Shown here piece after piece: positions 40,937 to 49,926 of a stretch of DNA of 64,000 bases. Numbering within the stretch: the stretch's first letter is position 1; every line of letters starts with the position of its first letter. The notes under the pieces are model-generated. The model was not told where the DNA came from. It was given only the letters and a program-made list of their open reading frames with translations, and did not search any database. This stretch comes from DATEPR01 sp036273855 (GTDB taxonomy: Bacteria; Actinomycetota; Actinomycetes; Mycobacteriales; Pseudonocardiaceae), in assembly GCA_036273855.1 (NCBI GenBank), contig DASUGU010000103.1, positions 1 to 64,000 on the forward strand. The letters are read 5' to 3'. A program made the position numbers and the translations under genes.

Positions 40937-42562
40937 TCAGCCGCCGAGCGCGGCCGCCAGTCCGGCACCGTCATAGGAGCCGAGTCCGGTCACGGCGTCG
41001 TAGCCGGTTCCGGCGTCGAACGCTCCGTTGCTGCCGGACGTGATGTCGTGGAACGCCGAGCCGTAGCTCGAGCCGGCGGCGATCGAGTAGAACGCCTCGT
41101 TGCCGTTGCCCAGGTTGCTGCCCGACGTCGCGTCGTACAGCGCGGCGAAACCGGACCACATCGGCGCGGCGCAACTGGTGCCGCCGAACTCCTCCCACTG
41201 ACCGGCAGAGAAGATCGCGTAGCCGGTGTTGGGGTCGGCGTCCAGGGACACGTCCGGCACGGCACGCCGGCCGCTCGGGTCGTTCTGGTAGCTCGGCGTG
41301 CCGAACACGGCCGAGTCACCGCCACCGGAACCGTCCCACGCGGACTCCGAGCCGTAGTCGCCCGCCGCGTCCGTGCTCAGCGACGTGCCACCGGCACCGC
41401 TCACGTTCGGGTCGGACGCCGGGTAGTCCACCGCCTCGCTGCCGTTGCCGCAGTCGTCGGAACCGCTGTCACCGGACGCGACGAAGAAGCTGATGCCCTC
41501 CGCGGCGCCCTGCTGCAGCGCGTTGTCCGTGCCGTCGATCGACGCCTGCGACGCGGCCGCCTCGCACTCGCCCCACGAGACCGAGGTGACCGACACGCGG
41601 TCGTCGGTGACGATCTGGTTGGCCAGGTCGACCTGACCCTGGTCGGAGTTGGGTGCCTCGTAGACCAAGGTGTTCACGGCCGGTGCCATGGCCTGGACCA
41701 GTTCGATGTCCAGCTCGACCTCGCCCTGGCCGTCACCGGGGTTGGAATCGAAGTCGGCCCCGTCCACCGACACGGTCTGCGGTGCCGGCGCGCCGATGCC
41801 GAACTGGCTGTCGTAACCGGCGATGTTGGATGCCTGGTAGCCGTCGAACTCCCACAGCGCCACGGTCTGGCCGCTGCCGTCGCCCAGCGAGCCCGTGTCG
41901 TACGCGGTGCGCAACTGCGCGGGCGTGAAGCCCGCGACGGCGTGCGGGTGTTTGCCCACCTTGGTGTTCGGCACGGCTGCCGTGTGCCGCACCGCGTGAT
42001 TGTCCAAACCGGAGATACCCTGCACCAGACCGGCCACATTGGACGGCATGTTGGGTGCGGAAGCGTTGGCGTAGAACGTCCTCGTGCCCTGCCGGTAGGT
42101 GCCGATCCGGGTGGCGAAGGCGCGGTTCACCGTGCCCGCCGAGCCCTGCACGTCGACCACCTGGCGGTTGCCCGACACCCGCGTGACCGTGAGCCCGGCC
42201 GAGCGCAGGTAGTTGGTGACCGTGGTGACGTCCGCGGTGCTCGGGCCGTACCGGGCGGTGAACTGGGCCGGCGTGAGGTAGTGGTGGTACTGCGCCGACG
42301 AGCGATCGCCGACCTGGGCCAGGAACTGCCGCAGCCCGGCTTCGTCGTGCAGTTTCAAGGAGACCGCGAACGACATCATGTGGTTCGCCGCGAGGTCGCC
42401 GGTACGCGTGCTACCGGCGACCGCGGGATTGACGTTGTGCGGCACCGCGACCATTGGCGCGGCACCGGTGCCGGCAGCGTTCGCCGTGGCGGCGAACACT
42501 AACGCGGCGGCGATCGGCACCGGCGCCACGATGCCGGCGACGATCCGCAGGGATTTCCTCAT
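40937..42562 (-). CDS. Secreted S53 family peptidase (sedolisin/kumamolisin-like)
   Basis: A 541-residue preproprotease. Residues 1-30 are a Sec signal peptide ending in AAALVFAATANA. A pro-kumamolisin propeptide follows (about 45-185, with YHHYLTPAQFTARYGP), then the catalytic domain. The acid-active triad is visible as the Glu and Asp of EVELDIE and the Ser of GGTSCAAP. A calcium site is formed by FHDITSGSNG and AGTGYDAVTGLGS. The enzyme would be exported, cleave off its propeptide at low pH and degrade proteins. ATG at 42562 has GGGGAG eight bases upstream and is preferred over the TTG at 42568. Monocistronic, with a hairpin after the stop. Confidence 0.93.
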   Translation of the reverse strand: MRKSLRIVAGIVAPVPIAAALVFAATANAAGTGAAPMVAVPHNVNPAVAGSTRTGDLAANHMMSFAVSLKLHDEAGLRQFLAQVGDRSSAQYHHYLTPAQFTARYGPSTADVTTVTNYLRSAGLTVTRVSGNRQVVDVQGSAGTVNRAFATRIGTYRQGTRTFYANASAPNMPSNVAGLVQGISGLDNHAVRHTAAVPNTKVGKHPHAVAGFTPAQLRTAYDTGSLGDGSGQTVALWEFDGYQASNIAGYDSQFGIGAPAPQTVSVDGADFDSNPGDGQGEVELDIELVQAMAPAVNTLVYEAPNSDQGQVDLANQIVTDDRVSVTSVSWGECEAAASQASIDGTDNALQQGAAEGISFFVASGDSGSDDCGNGSEAVDYPASDPNVSGAGGTSLSTDAAGDYGSESAWDGSGGGDSAVFGTPSYQNDPSGRRAVPDVSLDADPNTGYAIFSAGQWEEFGGTSCAAPMWSGFAALYDATSGSNLGNGNEAFYSIAAGSSYGSAFHDITSGSNGAFDAGTGYDAVTGLGSYDGAGLAAALGG

Positions 42563-42676
42563 GTCCAACTCCCCGACTCGATTGGTGACGTCGGGACGCT
42601 ATGACCAGGTGATCGAACCGGTCAATCCGGGATTTTTCACGCAATCGCTGGACATGCGGATTAACTGTGTAAATGG

Positions 42677-43795
42677 TTAACGGGAAAGCACCGAGACCAG
42701 TTGTGTGTGTGCCAGGTCGTGGGCCTGCGCGACCGGCTCGTTGACCAGCTCGCCGGCGTGCGTGTTCAGCCCGAGCGCCAGCGCCGGGTCGGCGTTCAGC
42801 GCCGCGTGCCAGCCGTGGTCGGCGATGGCGGCCGCGTAGGGCAGCGTCACGTTCGTCAGGGCGTAGGTCGACGTGCGCGGCACCGCGCCGGGCATGTTGG
42901 CGACGCAGTAGAACACCGACTGGTGCACCAGGTAGGTCGGGTCGTCGTGGGTGGTCGGGTGCGAGTCGGCGAAGCAGCCGCCCTGGTCGATCGCGATGTC
43001 CACCAGGACCGAACCCGGCTTCATCCGCGACACCAGCGCGTTGTCCACCAGCTTCGGCGCCTTCGCGCCGGGCACCAGCACCGCGCCCACCACCAGGTCG
43101 GCCTCGCGCACGGCCTGGTCGATGGCGAACCGGTTGGACGTCACCGTGCGGATCCGGCCGTGGTACTGGCCGTCGATCTGGCGCAGCCGGTCCACGTTGG
43201 TGTCCAGCACCTCGACGTCGGCGCCCATGCCGAGGGCGACGGTGGCCGCGTTGATGCCGGCGACGCCGCCGCCGATCACCACGACCCGCGCCGGGTGCAC
43301 GCCGGGCACGCCACCGGGCAGCACCCCGCGCCCGCCGGACGGCTTCATCAGCGCGTACGCCCCGACCTGCGGCGCCAGCCGGCCGGCCACCTCGGACATC
43401 GGCGCCAGCAGCGGCAGCGCGCCGTTGCCGGACTGCACGGTCTCGTAGGCGATCGCGGTGGTGCCCGACTCCAGCAGCGCGGTGGTCAGCGCGCGGTCGG
43501 CGGCCAGGTGCAGGTAGGTGAACAGGACCAGGCCGTCGCGCAGCCTCGGGTACTCGGCGGCGATCGGCTCCTTGACCTTGAGCACCAGCTCGGCCTCGCC
43601 CCACACGTCGGTGGCCGATGCCAGCACCTTGGCGCCCGCGGACAGGTATTCCTCGTCCTCGATCGCGGAGCCCAGACCGGCGCCCGCCTCCACGTACACC
43701 TCGTGGCCGCGGCTGGTCAGCTCGTGCGCGCCGGCAGGAGTCAGCGCGACCCGGTACTCGTTGTTCTTGATCTCCCGAGGAACGGCGATCTTCAC
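42677..43795 (-). CDS. ald: Alanine dehydrogenase
   Basis: This NAD-dependent enzyme (372 residues) interconverts L-alanine and pyruvate plus ammonia. It begins VKIAVPREIKNNEYRVALTP, carries the catalytic Lys/His regions (LVLKVKEP, FTYLHLAADR), the Rossmann motif VVIGGGVAGINAA, and DIAIDQGGCFADSHPT. Length and motifs match Ald closely. GTG at 43795 has AAAGGA at the right distance; the frame is open further but without similarity. The PucR regulator gene lies upstream on the same strand, 140 bp away, and is the likely controller. Confidence 0.97.
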   Translation of the reverse strand: MKIAVPREIKNNEYRVALTPAGAHELTSRGHEVYVEAGAGLGSAIEDEEYLSAGAKVLASATDVWGEAELVLKVKEPIAAEYPRLRDGLVLFTYLHLAADRALTTALLESGTTAIAYETVQSGNGALPLLAPMSEVAGRLAPQVGAYALMKPSGGRGVLPGGVPGVHPARVVVIGGGVAGINAATVALGMGADVEVLDTNVDRLRQIDGQYHGRIRTVTSNRFAIDQAVREADLVVGAVLVPGAKAPKLVDNALVSRMKPGSVLVDIAIDQGGCFADSHPTTHDDPTYLVHQSVFYCVANMPGAVPRTSTYALTNVTLPYAAAIADHGWHAALNADPALALGLNTHAGELVNEPVAQAHDLAHTQLVSVLSR

Positions 43796-43935
43796 CGGTT
43801 CGTCCTTTCCTGGCCATGATCCGTTGGTGCCGTCGCACAACAAGATGAGTCAGCGCGTCACACTTGTCATCATGCGCCAGGCACCAGCCTCGGGCACACC
43901 GGCTGTGCTGCCAGCACAACGTTGGGCCGTTGGTG

Positions 43936-45498
43936 TCAGCCCCAGTGCACCGTGACCAGTTGCGCGAGCAGTGCCAGCCGGACATCCGGCTCACCGAGAT
44001 CCACGTCGGTGAGTTCGGTCACTTTTCGCATGCGATAGCGCAGGGTGTTCGGGTGGATGCGCAGTGCCTGGCCCGCCGCCCGCGGGTCGCCGGGGTGACG
44101 CAGCCACTCGTAGAGGGTGCGGACGTACTCGGTCCCGTTGGCCTGGTCGTGCCGGCGCAGCATGGGCACCGGCCCGACGTCGGTGACACCGGCGCCGGCC
44201 GCCACCGTGGCCAACCGGTGCAGTGCCAGTACGGCCCACGTCTGCACGTAGTCGGCCACCGAGCCGGGCACCAGTCCGGCGCGCAGCAGGCCGAGCGTCT
44301 CCTCGGCCTGCGCCTTGGACCGGGGCAGGTCGGTCAGCGGCACCGGGGCACCGGCGGCGGCCAGGGCTCGGGCGCCGGTCGGTCGGGTCAGCGCGGTGCG
44401 CAGCGCGTCCCAGCCGCCGTCACCGGAACCGTCGGGCACCACGGCGAACAGCAGGCCGTGCAGGTCGGCCACTGCGGGCCGCCTGCCGATCCCGCTGGTG
44501 ATCCGCTCCCACAGGGCCAGCCGCAATCCCTCGGTGCGCAGGTCGTCGTCGGCCAGCCCGCCGGCCGCGTCGATCGCCACCACCCGGTGCGGCACGTCGG
44601 CCAGGTCCAGTTCGGCCACGGCCACCCGCACGCTGCCGTTGCCCTCCAGCAGCGCCCGCAGCCGCTCCGCCGAGTGCCGCCGCTCCACGTCCACCCGCGC
44701 CCGCCTGCGCAACAGGTGCAGTGCCACCACCGAGCCGGCGTCGGCGAACGCGGCGGCCCGGGCGTCGGGCACCTTGTCCGGCACCACAGCCCACATCGAG
44801 CCCAGCAGCTCGCCGCCCATCCGGATCGGCACGATCAGCCGGGGCAGCGTGCCGTCCCGCTGCGCGGCGACGTAGATCGGGTTGCCACCGCGGGACAGTT
44901 CGCGGAACACGCCCCGGGACCGGAACCGGGCCAGCACGTCGTCGGGCACCCGGCGACCCATGATCGTGGACACCCTGGCCGGGTCGGTGCGGTCCTGCCG
45001 GGCCGAGTAGGCGAGCACCCGGGAACTGGCGTCCTCGATGGTGACCGGCGCGTCGATCACCGAGGCGACCGCGTCCGCCAATCGAAACAGGTCACCCAAC
45101 CCGTCCGGGTCCTCGTCGTCGCTGTCGGTCTCGGTGGCCGCCGCGTCCAGCACGGTGCGCAACAGCCACACCAGTTGCGCCCAGCCGGTGCCCGCCCGCA
45201 CCTCCACCACCGACGTGCCGGCCGCCTTGCCGGCGCCCAACACCGTCGCCTGCCCGGCCAGCGGCGGTTTCAGCAGCACGGCCGCCGCGCCCCGCTCGCC
45301 CGCGTGCCGGACCAGGTCCACGGCGTCCTTGCCGGTGCCGACCGCCACGCCCAGCACCAGGTCGCCGGCCGCCAGGTGGGTGTGCCGGCCCGGTTCGGCG
45401 ATCACCACGTCGCTCACCGGGCACGGCTCGTCGACGGTGAACACGGCACGCAGCAGCGTGGGTCCTACCCGGTCGACCACTCCCCGCACCGTGAGCAT
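43936..45498 (-). CDS. PucR-family transcriptional regulator (AdeR-like)
   Basis: The 520-residue protein has an N-terminal PucR ligand domain (about 1-130), a middle GGDEF-like/GAF region (DPARVSTIMGRRVPDDVLAR) and a C-terminal PucR helix-turn-helix (ALRIHPNTLRYRMRKVTELT). PucR-type AdeR proteins activate ald in actinobacteria in response to alanine. The adjacent ald supports that role. ATG at 45498 starts right before the domain (MLTVRGVVDRVG); the frame runs upstream to 45540. It lies 10 bp downstream of a membrane-protein gene on the same strand, so the two are probably co-transcribed. Between this gene and ald, TGTGCTG and CAGCACA (43904-43918) flank one base. Confidence 0.88.
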   Translation of the reverse strand: MLTVRGVVDRVGPTLLRAVFTVDEPCPVSDVVIAEPGRHTHLAAGDLVLGVAVGTGKDAVDLVRHAGERGAAAVLLKPPLAGQATVLGAGKAAGTSVVEVRAGTGWAQLVWLLRTVLDAAATETDSDDEDPDGLGDLFRLADAVASVIDAPVTIEDASSRVLAYSARQDRTDPARVSTIMGRRVPDDVLARFRSRGVFRELSRGGNPIYVAAQRDGTLPRLIVPIRMGGELLGSMWAVVPDKVPDARAAAFADAGSVVALHLLRRRARVDVERRHSAERLRALLEGNGSVRVAVAELDLADVPHRVVAIDAAGGLADDDLRTEGLRLALWERITSGIGRRPAVADLHGLLFAVVPDGSGDGGWDALRTALTRPTGARALAAAGAPVPLTDLPRSKAQAEETLGLLRAGLVPGSVADYVQTWAVLALHRLATVAAGAGVTDVGPVPMLRRHDQANGTEYVRTLYEWLRHPGDPRAAGQALRIHPNTLRYRMRKVTELTDVDLGEPDVRLALLAQLVTVHWG

Positions 45499-45508
45499 GG
45501 CGCCATCG

Positions 45509-46510
45509 TCACACGCGGCGGGTCGCCGCCGCACAGACACCGAGCCCGGCGCCCACCAGCAGGATCGCGCCCGGCACCGTCAGGTCGGCGTAGGCCGTGG
45601 CCAGCGACGACCAGTGGCCGTGCCCGACGCCCAGCCACCGCACCACGGCACGGAACCCGGTCACGTTGGCCACCAGCGCGGCGGCGGTGAACGCCACCGC
45701 GACCGTCGTGCACACCGCGCACCGCTCCACCACCGCGAGGGCGAGCAGCCCGATCGCGATGATCAGCAGCGCACCGTAGCTGGGCTTGGGCGAGAGGTAG
45801 GTGAGGAACTCCAGCACGGCGGCACTCGTGATGGTCAGCACCAGTCCCAGGCCGGCCACCAGCCACCGCCTGCCGGTCAACCGCAGGCCCGACCGCAGCG
45901 GCAGCGCGGCGCCGCCCGCGACCGCCAGTCCGGCGACGAACGTGGCCACCGTGACGATCTGCAGCCGGCGGACCGCGTCCCCGCCCAGGGTCGTCACCGA
46001 GTCGCCGAGCAGGTGCAGCGACGCGAACTCGATGATCGGGAACAGCACCACGTAGAGGGCCAGCGTGGTGGTGGCGAACAGCAGGTGCCAGCCGGTCTGC
46101 GGGGTGAACCCGTCGCGCCGCGCCCGCCGGTGCAACCACAGCGTGCTCAGCAGTGGACCGAACATCACCACGCAGAACCAGTACAGCGCCACCGACATCG
46201 GGTCGCCGAGCTCGGAGTTGCACGTGCCGAACTGTTGCAGCGGCGCGAACGCGATCCCGGAGATCTTGGGCGCCGAGCCGATGGCCGGATCCCACACGTA
46301 GCTGACCGCCGCGTGCCCGGTCGACTGGTAGACCAGCGGCGCGACCAGGATCAGCACGCCGAACACCAGCATCGGGAACCAGTAGCCGTACCGGTCGGTC
46401 AGCGGTGCCCTGGGCAGCGGGACACGGGAACGGCGGGCCATGCGGGTGCGGACGGCGGTGGGCAGGTGGAGGCGGGTACCGACACCACCATGGATCATGA
46501 TCGCCCACAC
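45509..46510 (-). CDS. Polytopic membrane protein of unknown function
   Basis: The 333-residue product has about eight hydrophobic helices and begins with a basic cytoplasmic stretch (RTRMARRSRVPLPRAPLTDR). Between helices 1 and 2 is an extracytoplasmic loop with a cysteine (FGTCNSELGDP). I recognise no family. It is likely transcribed with pucR, 10 bp downstream, so it may relate to alanine or amino-acid use, but this is only context. GTG at 46510 or ATG at 46498 could be the start. Confidence 0.7.
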   Translation of the reverse strand: MWAIMIHGGVGTRLHLPTAVRTRMARRSRVPLPRAPLTDRYGYWFPMLVFGVLILVAPLVYQSTGHAAVSYVWDPAIGSAPKISGIAFAPLQQFGTCNSELGDPMSVALYWFCVVMFGPLLSTLWLHRRARRDGFTPQTGWHLLFATTTLALYVVLFPIIEFASLHLLGDSVTTLGGDAVRRLQIVTVATFVAGLAVAGGAALPLRSGLRLTGRRWLVAGLGLVLTITSAAVLEFLTYLSPKPSYGALLIIAIGLLALAVVERCAVCTTVAVAFTAAALVANVTGFRAVVRWLGVGHGHWSSLATAYADLTVPGAILLVGAGLGVCAAATRRV

Positions 46511-46844
46511 CTCACACGCTGTTCTGGTCGGCGGTCATGCGGTCGGGCGGTTGGTGAGCCCGTGCCGTGCTCGCTCGGTACTGCCACGGTAACCACGAGT
46601 CTGCGGTGTCCGGCCGCTCACGCCAAGCGACGAAAGTCTTGTCGAACGAATCAGTAGCCCATCAGGTTCCGCCAATTCCCATCGGAATGCCAGGGTCCTC
46701 ACAGGTTGGGATGGTGTTGTGGAAACCACGGGGTGCCCGACACCTGGAGCGGTAACGCTGTGGATGCCTTGGCAGGGACCCAGGATGGCGACGATCGTTC
46801 GACCCCCAGGCGATCGTCACCCGTCGGGCATTCCGTCCAAAAAC
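46511..46844. other. Intergenic region of 334 bp without supported genes
   Basis: Two divergently read short frames here look random in composition. The DNA holds the upstream region of the membrane-protein/pucR unit and the downstream region of the SGNH hydrolase gene. The only structure I can support is the hairpin at 46790-46818. Confidence 0.6.
46790..46818 (-). terminator. Hairpin downstream of the first SGNH hydrolase gene
   Basis: GACGATCG (46790-46797) and CGATCGTC (46811-46818) form an 8-bp perfect stem with a 13-base loop; it can extend by two more G-C pairs past one mismatch. It lies 27 bp after the hydrolase stop, on that gene's strand. No T-run. Confidence 0.45.
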
Positions 46845-47696
46845 TCAGCGCACCGCCGCGGTGACGAGATTGGCCACCTCGGTCATACCGGCCGCATTCG
46901 GATGAACCGGAAACGCCGGCGCGGTAGGCACGATGCCTTCGACCCATTTGCGGCTCTCCGGCTGACACACATCGTGACCGGTGGTATTTCCGGGATTCAC
47001 GAATATGTCGTGCGCAGCGGCGGCCTGGGCGTCCAGCATCGCGTTCAGGTCGTGTTCCACGCCGTCCAGGTAGGGCACGTCGCCGACCGAGACCGGCACC
47101 ACCGGCCAGCAGCCCACCGACGGCGGCAGGATGCGCAGGTAGCCGACCACGACGACGGTGGCCTCCGGCGCGCGCTGCCGGATGCCGGCCAGCACCTGCG
47201 CCACCTTCGGCGCGGCCGCGTCGATCCGGGCGGCCAACTGGTCGGTGCCGCCCGAGATGAAGTGGTTGCGGCACGGGTGGCCCAGCGGGTTGGTCAGGCT
47301 GTCCTCGGCGCAGGTCTCCAGGATCGACGTGAAGCCGATGTCGTTGCCGCTGATCGTCACCGTGACCAGGTCGGTGTCCGGGGTGAGGGCGTCGAACTGG
47401 GGCGGGTTGCTGCCCAGCGGGACGGACTGGCTGGCCGTCATGTCGGCCGTCTCGGCGCCGCCGCAGCTCACGTCGGTCAGCGGCACGCCGAGTTGACGGG
47501 CCAGGTCGCCCGGATAGTTGTGGTTGGACCGGGCGCAGCCGACCGGATCGAGCGACTGGTCGGGGATCAGCGGACCGGAGGCGTAGGAGTCGCCGAGCGC
47601 GACGTAGTGCTGGAAGGTCGCGGCGTTCGCCGGGGCCGTGAGCAGGGTGGCGGTGAGGGCCGCGGACGCTGCTGCGGCGGCGACGATCCTGCGCAT
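46845..47696 (-). CDS. Secreted SGNH/GDSL hydrolase
   Basis: A 283-residue extracellular esterase or lipase. Residues 1-26 are a signal peptide (ending APANAATF). Block I is ALGDSYASG with the nucleophile Ser37; block III is SGNDIGF with the oxyanion Asn; block V is PVHPNAAG with the catalytic His. Cysteines are placed as in Streptomyces GDSL lipases. It shares these motifs with a second secreted hydrolase at 52066 but the two are clearly different paralogues. ATG at 47696 has a short GAGG before it. Single gene. Confidence 0.92.
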   Translation of the reverse strand: MRRIVAAAAASAALTATLLTAPANAATFQHYVALGDSYASGPLIPDQSLDPVGCARSNHNYPGDLARQLGVPLTDVSCGGAETADMTASQSVPLGSNPPQFDALTPDTDLVTVTISGNDIGFTSILETCAEDSLTNPLGHPCRNHFISGGTDQLAARIDAAAPKVAQVLAGIRQRAPEATVVVVGYLRILPPSVGCWPVVPVSVGDVPYLDGVEHDLNAMLDAQAAAAHDIFVNPGNTTGHDVCQPESRKWVEGIVPTAPAFPVHPNAAGMTEVANLVTAAVR

Positions 47697-47803
47697 GGCG
47701 ACCTCACTACCGATGAGTAGGGCGTGTGCGGTGATCGTCGCCCGCCGCCGATTCGGGCGTCAAGGTCCGTTCGGGCGCTTGTCGCGGATCATCCCCGATC
47801 GGA

Positions 47804-49252
47804 TCATGCGGCCGCCGTGGCGTGCGCCCGGCCGAGCAGGCGGCGCAGGGCGGCGAGCAGCGCGGCGGCCGGGTGGGTGGGTTCGGTGACCGCGCGCCAG
47901 GCGATCACGCCGTCCGGCCGGATCAGGCTGGCGCCGCCGTGCTCGATGCCGTAGGTGGTGGCGAGGCGGCCGGTGGGATCGGTCAGGTCGGCGCCCAGCC
48001 CGACCGCCTTGATCGGCAGTCCGAGCGTCGACGCGACACTCCGGGTCGCCGCCTGCCAGACACCGCCCTCGGTCGCCGTCAGCAGGATCCAGCCGTCCCC
48101 GAACAGCTCCACAGTGGACACCTGGGTGGCACCGGAGCGCAGCGGCACGTGCGGGGCGCGGAAGCCGGGCCGGGCCGACGGGTGCGCCGGGTCCTCGGCG
48201 GGTGCCGGGTCGGTGTCGTCGATCAGCACGGCCGAGGACCGGCAGCGGAAGCCGAACCCCAGGGCGAGTCGGGCCAGGGGAGTCGGGTCGCCGGTCAGGT
48301 CCAACCAGGGCATGGTGTGTTCCTTCGCTGTGTGCAGGGCCGCCAGCACCACCTGTTCGGCATAGGGCGCGCGCTCGGCCTGGTAGCTGTCCAGCAACGC
48401 GGGCACCGCCGTGCCGTGCAGCACGGCCGCCAGCTTCCAGGCGACGTCGAAGGCGTCGCCGATCGCGGTGTCCCCCGACGTGCCACCGTCCGGCGGCGCC
48501 GTGGCCGCCGCGTCACCGGCCAGGAAGACCCGTCCGGCGGCGAAGTGGTCGGCGACGCTCGCGCCGACCTCCCACGCCTGGACGGCCTCCACCTCGATGT
48601 CGGCGTCCGGGTCGGCCAGGTGGATCAGCCCGGCCACCGCCTCGGTGCTGAAGTCGCGCATCGACTCGCCGCGTTCCGGGTGGTACTCCAGGCTCATCAG
48701 GCGCTTGTCCCGGGTGTCCTTGCGGACGTAGACCACCTCGATGGTGTTGCGCAGGCTGCCCCTGCCGTGCCGGTGGATGCCCAGCGACGCGCGGACGCGG
48801 CTGCGGTGGCCGTCGGCGGCGACCACGTAGTCGGCCCGGATCGTGGTGAGCCTGCCGTTCCAGTGGTTGAGCAGCCGGACGGTGACGCCGGCCGGGTCCT
48901 GGGTCAGCCCGACGACCTCGGCGCCGAACCGGATCTCGGCGCCGTCCTGCTGGGCCCGCCGCAGCAGGATCGGCTCGACCTGGTCCTGGCTCGCCGTGCC
49001 GAACAGGGCGGGTGTGACCGCGCGGCCGTCGTCGTTGCCGTCCCCGGCGGCGGTGATCTCCTCGGCCACGCCCGCGTACCCGAGCAGTTCCATGGTGCGT
49101 CGTGACTGGCCGGTGGCCCTCGGGTGCGTCGACGGGCTCTGGTGCCGTTCCACCAGCAGCACGTCCACCCCGCGCCGGGCCAGGAACATCGCGGTCGCGC
49201 AGCCGGCCAGGCCGGCCCCGACCACCAGGACCCCGGTTCGTTCGTCCGCCAT
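47804..49252 (-). CDS. FAD-dependent aromatic monooxygenase (PHBH-type)
   Basis: The 482-residue flavoprotein hydroxylates an aromatic or polyketide-like substrate. Family motifs are GAGLAGCATAMFLARRG (FAD-binding), VVAADGHRSRVRASLG (DG motif) and FLAGDAAATAPPDGGTSG (GD motif). The C-terminal thioredoxin-like domain (about 360-482) is present. The substrate is unknown and no partner biosynthetic genes are nearby, so a catabolic or detoxifying role is as likely as biosynthesis. ATG at 49252 follows GGAGAG; GTG at 49261 is too close to that site. The promoter with an overlapping inverted repeat just upstream suggests tight local control. Confidence 0.92.
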   Translation of the reverse strand: MADERTGVLVVGAGLAGCATAMFLARRGVDVLLVERHQSPSTHPRATGQSRRTMELLGYAGVAEEITAAGDGNDDGRAVTPALFGTASQDQVEPILLRRAQQDGAEIRFGAEVVGLTQDPAGVTVRLLNHWNGRLTTIRADYVVAADGHRSRVRASLGIHRHGRGSLRNTIEVVYVRKDTRDKRLMSLEYHPERGESMRDFSTEAVAGLIHLADPDADIEVEAVQAWEVGASVADHFAAGRVFLAGDAAATAPPDGGTSGDTAIGDAFDVAWKLAAVLHGTAVPALLDSYQAERAPYAEQVVLAALHTAKEHTMPWLDLTGDPTPLARLALGFGFRCRSSAVLIDDTDPAPAEDPAHPSARPGFRAPHVPLRSGATQVSTVELFGDGWILLTATEGGVWQAATRSVASTLGLPIKAVGLGADLTDPTGRLATTYGIEHGGASLIRPDGVIAWRAVTEPTHPAAALLAALRRLLGRAHATAAA

Positions 49253-49286
49253 GAATCTCACTCTCCCCGTACTCCCGTGTGATGAG

Positions 49287-49317
49287 TATCTTATGGAGAG
49301 AGATATTTGGCAGTCAA
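49287..49317 (-). promoter_or_regulatory. Promoter with overlapping inverted repeat for the monooxygenase gene
   Basis: On the minus strand TTGACT (plus 49312-49317) and TAAGAT (plus 49288-49293) are -35 and -10 hexamers spaced 18 bp. The -10 lies inside an inverted repeat TATCT (49287-49291) and AGATA (49301-49305) with a 9-bp gap. A repressor bound there would block the promoter. No regulator gene is adjacent, so the controlling protein is not known. Confidence 0.5.
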
Positions 49318-49321
49318 GGGG

Positions 49322-49831
49322 TCAGTGGCCGAGGGCCTCCGAGATCCAGTCCGGCACCGGCAGCTCCCGCTCCTTGCAGGTGGTGGCCAGCCGGATGGTC
49401 CAGCGCAACGCCTGGATCACCACGGTCGCCATCTCCTCCGGTGCGGCACTGGACAGGGCGATCTCCACCTGCTCGGCGGCCGCGTCCTCGTCGCCGTGCA
49501 CCTCGGCCAGCAGCGTGCGCACCGCGGTCCGCACCGGCGGGTCGGCCTCGTCGATCGGCACCTCCTGGCCGTCCTCGTCGAAGACCTGCATCCGCACCGG
49601 GGTGGCGCCGCCCTCGCTCAGCTCGGCCACCATCCGGCTGCACTCGGAGAACAGCAGCAGCACCAACTCCCGGACGTCCGTGTGCTCGTCGGACGAGTCC
49701 TGCACGAAGTTGATCAGGCGCTCGACGGCGTCCCCGTCGTCCCCCTCGCTGGCGGCGGACAGCGCCTGACTGGCGGCGCTGATGATCCGTTGCCGCCGAT
49801 CCGGGTCCTCCGCCGATGCCACGTCGCCCAT
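49322..49831 (-). CDS. Acidic conserved hypothetical protein
   Basis: The 169-residue product is strongly acidic and helical (for example DDGDAVERLINFVQDSSDEH and VHGDEDAAAEQVEIALSS), without signal peptide, membrane helix or cysteine motif. It ends in a hydrophobic stretch (VVIQALRWTIRLATTCKERE). I do not recognise the family. It is upstream of the monooxygenase on the same strand, but the monooxygenase has its own promoter in the gap. The opposite gene, the aldolase, starts 95 bp away. Confidence 0.65.
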   Translation of the reverse strand: MGDVASAEDPDRRQRIISAASQALSAASEGDDGDAVERLINFVQDSSDEHTDVRELVLLLFSECSRMVAELSEGGATPVRMQVFDEDGQEVPIDEADPPVRTAVRTLLAEVHGDEDAAAEQVEIALSSAAPEEMATVVIQALRWTIRLATTCKERELPVPDWISEALGH

Positions 49832-49926
49832 CTTTCCCTAAGCGGCCGACCGGTGCGTCGGGCCGCCAAGATCCTGTCGCGTCCACCCGCTTGACCGCCA
49901 CCGGGCCGGCCGGATACCCACGTGTC

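Noticed and set aside
43904..43918. TGTGCTG-C-CAGCACA symmetric sequence between pucR and ald as a regulator site
   Set aside because: It lies 18 bp past the pucR stop and could equally be a weak terminator stem or chance; not matched to a known AdeR site.
46535..46755. Two short frames of about 62-64 codons in the pucR-SGNH gap
   Set aside because: They overlap on opposite strands, have no ribosome-binding site and no recognisable pattern.
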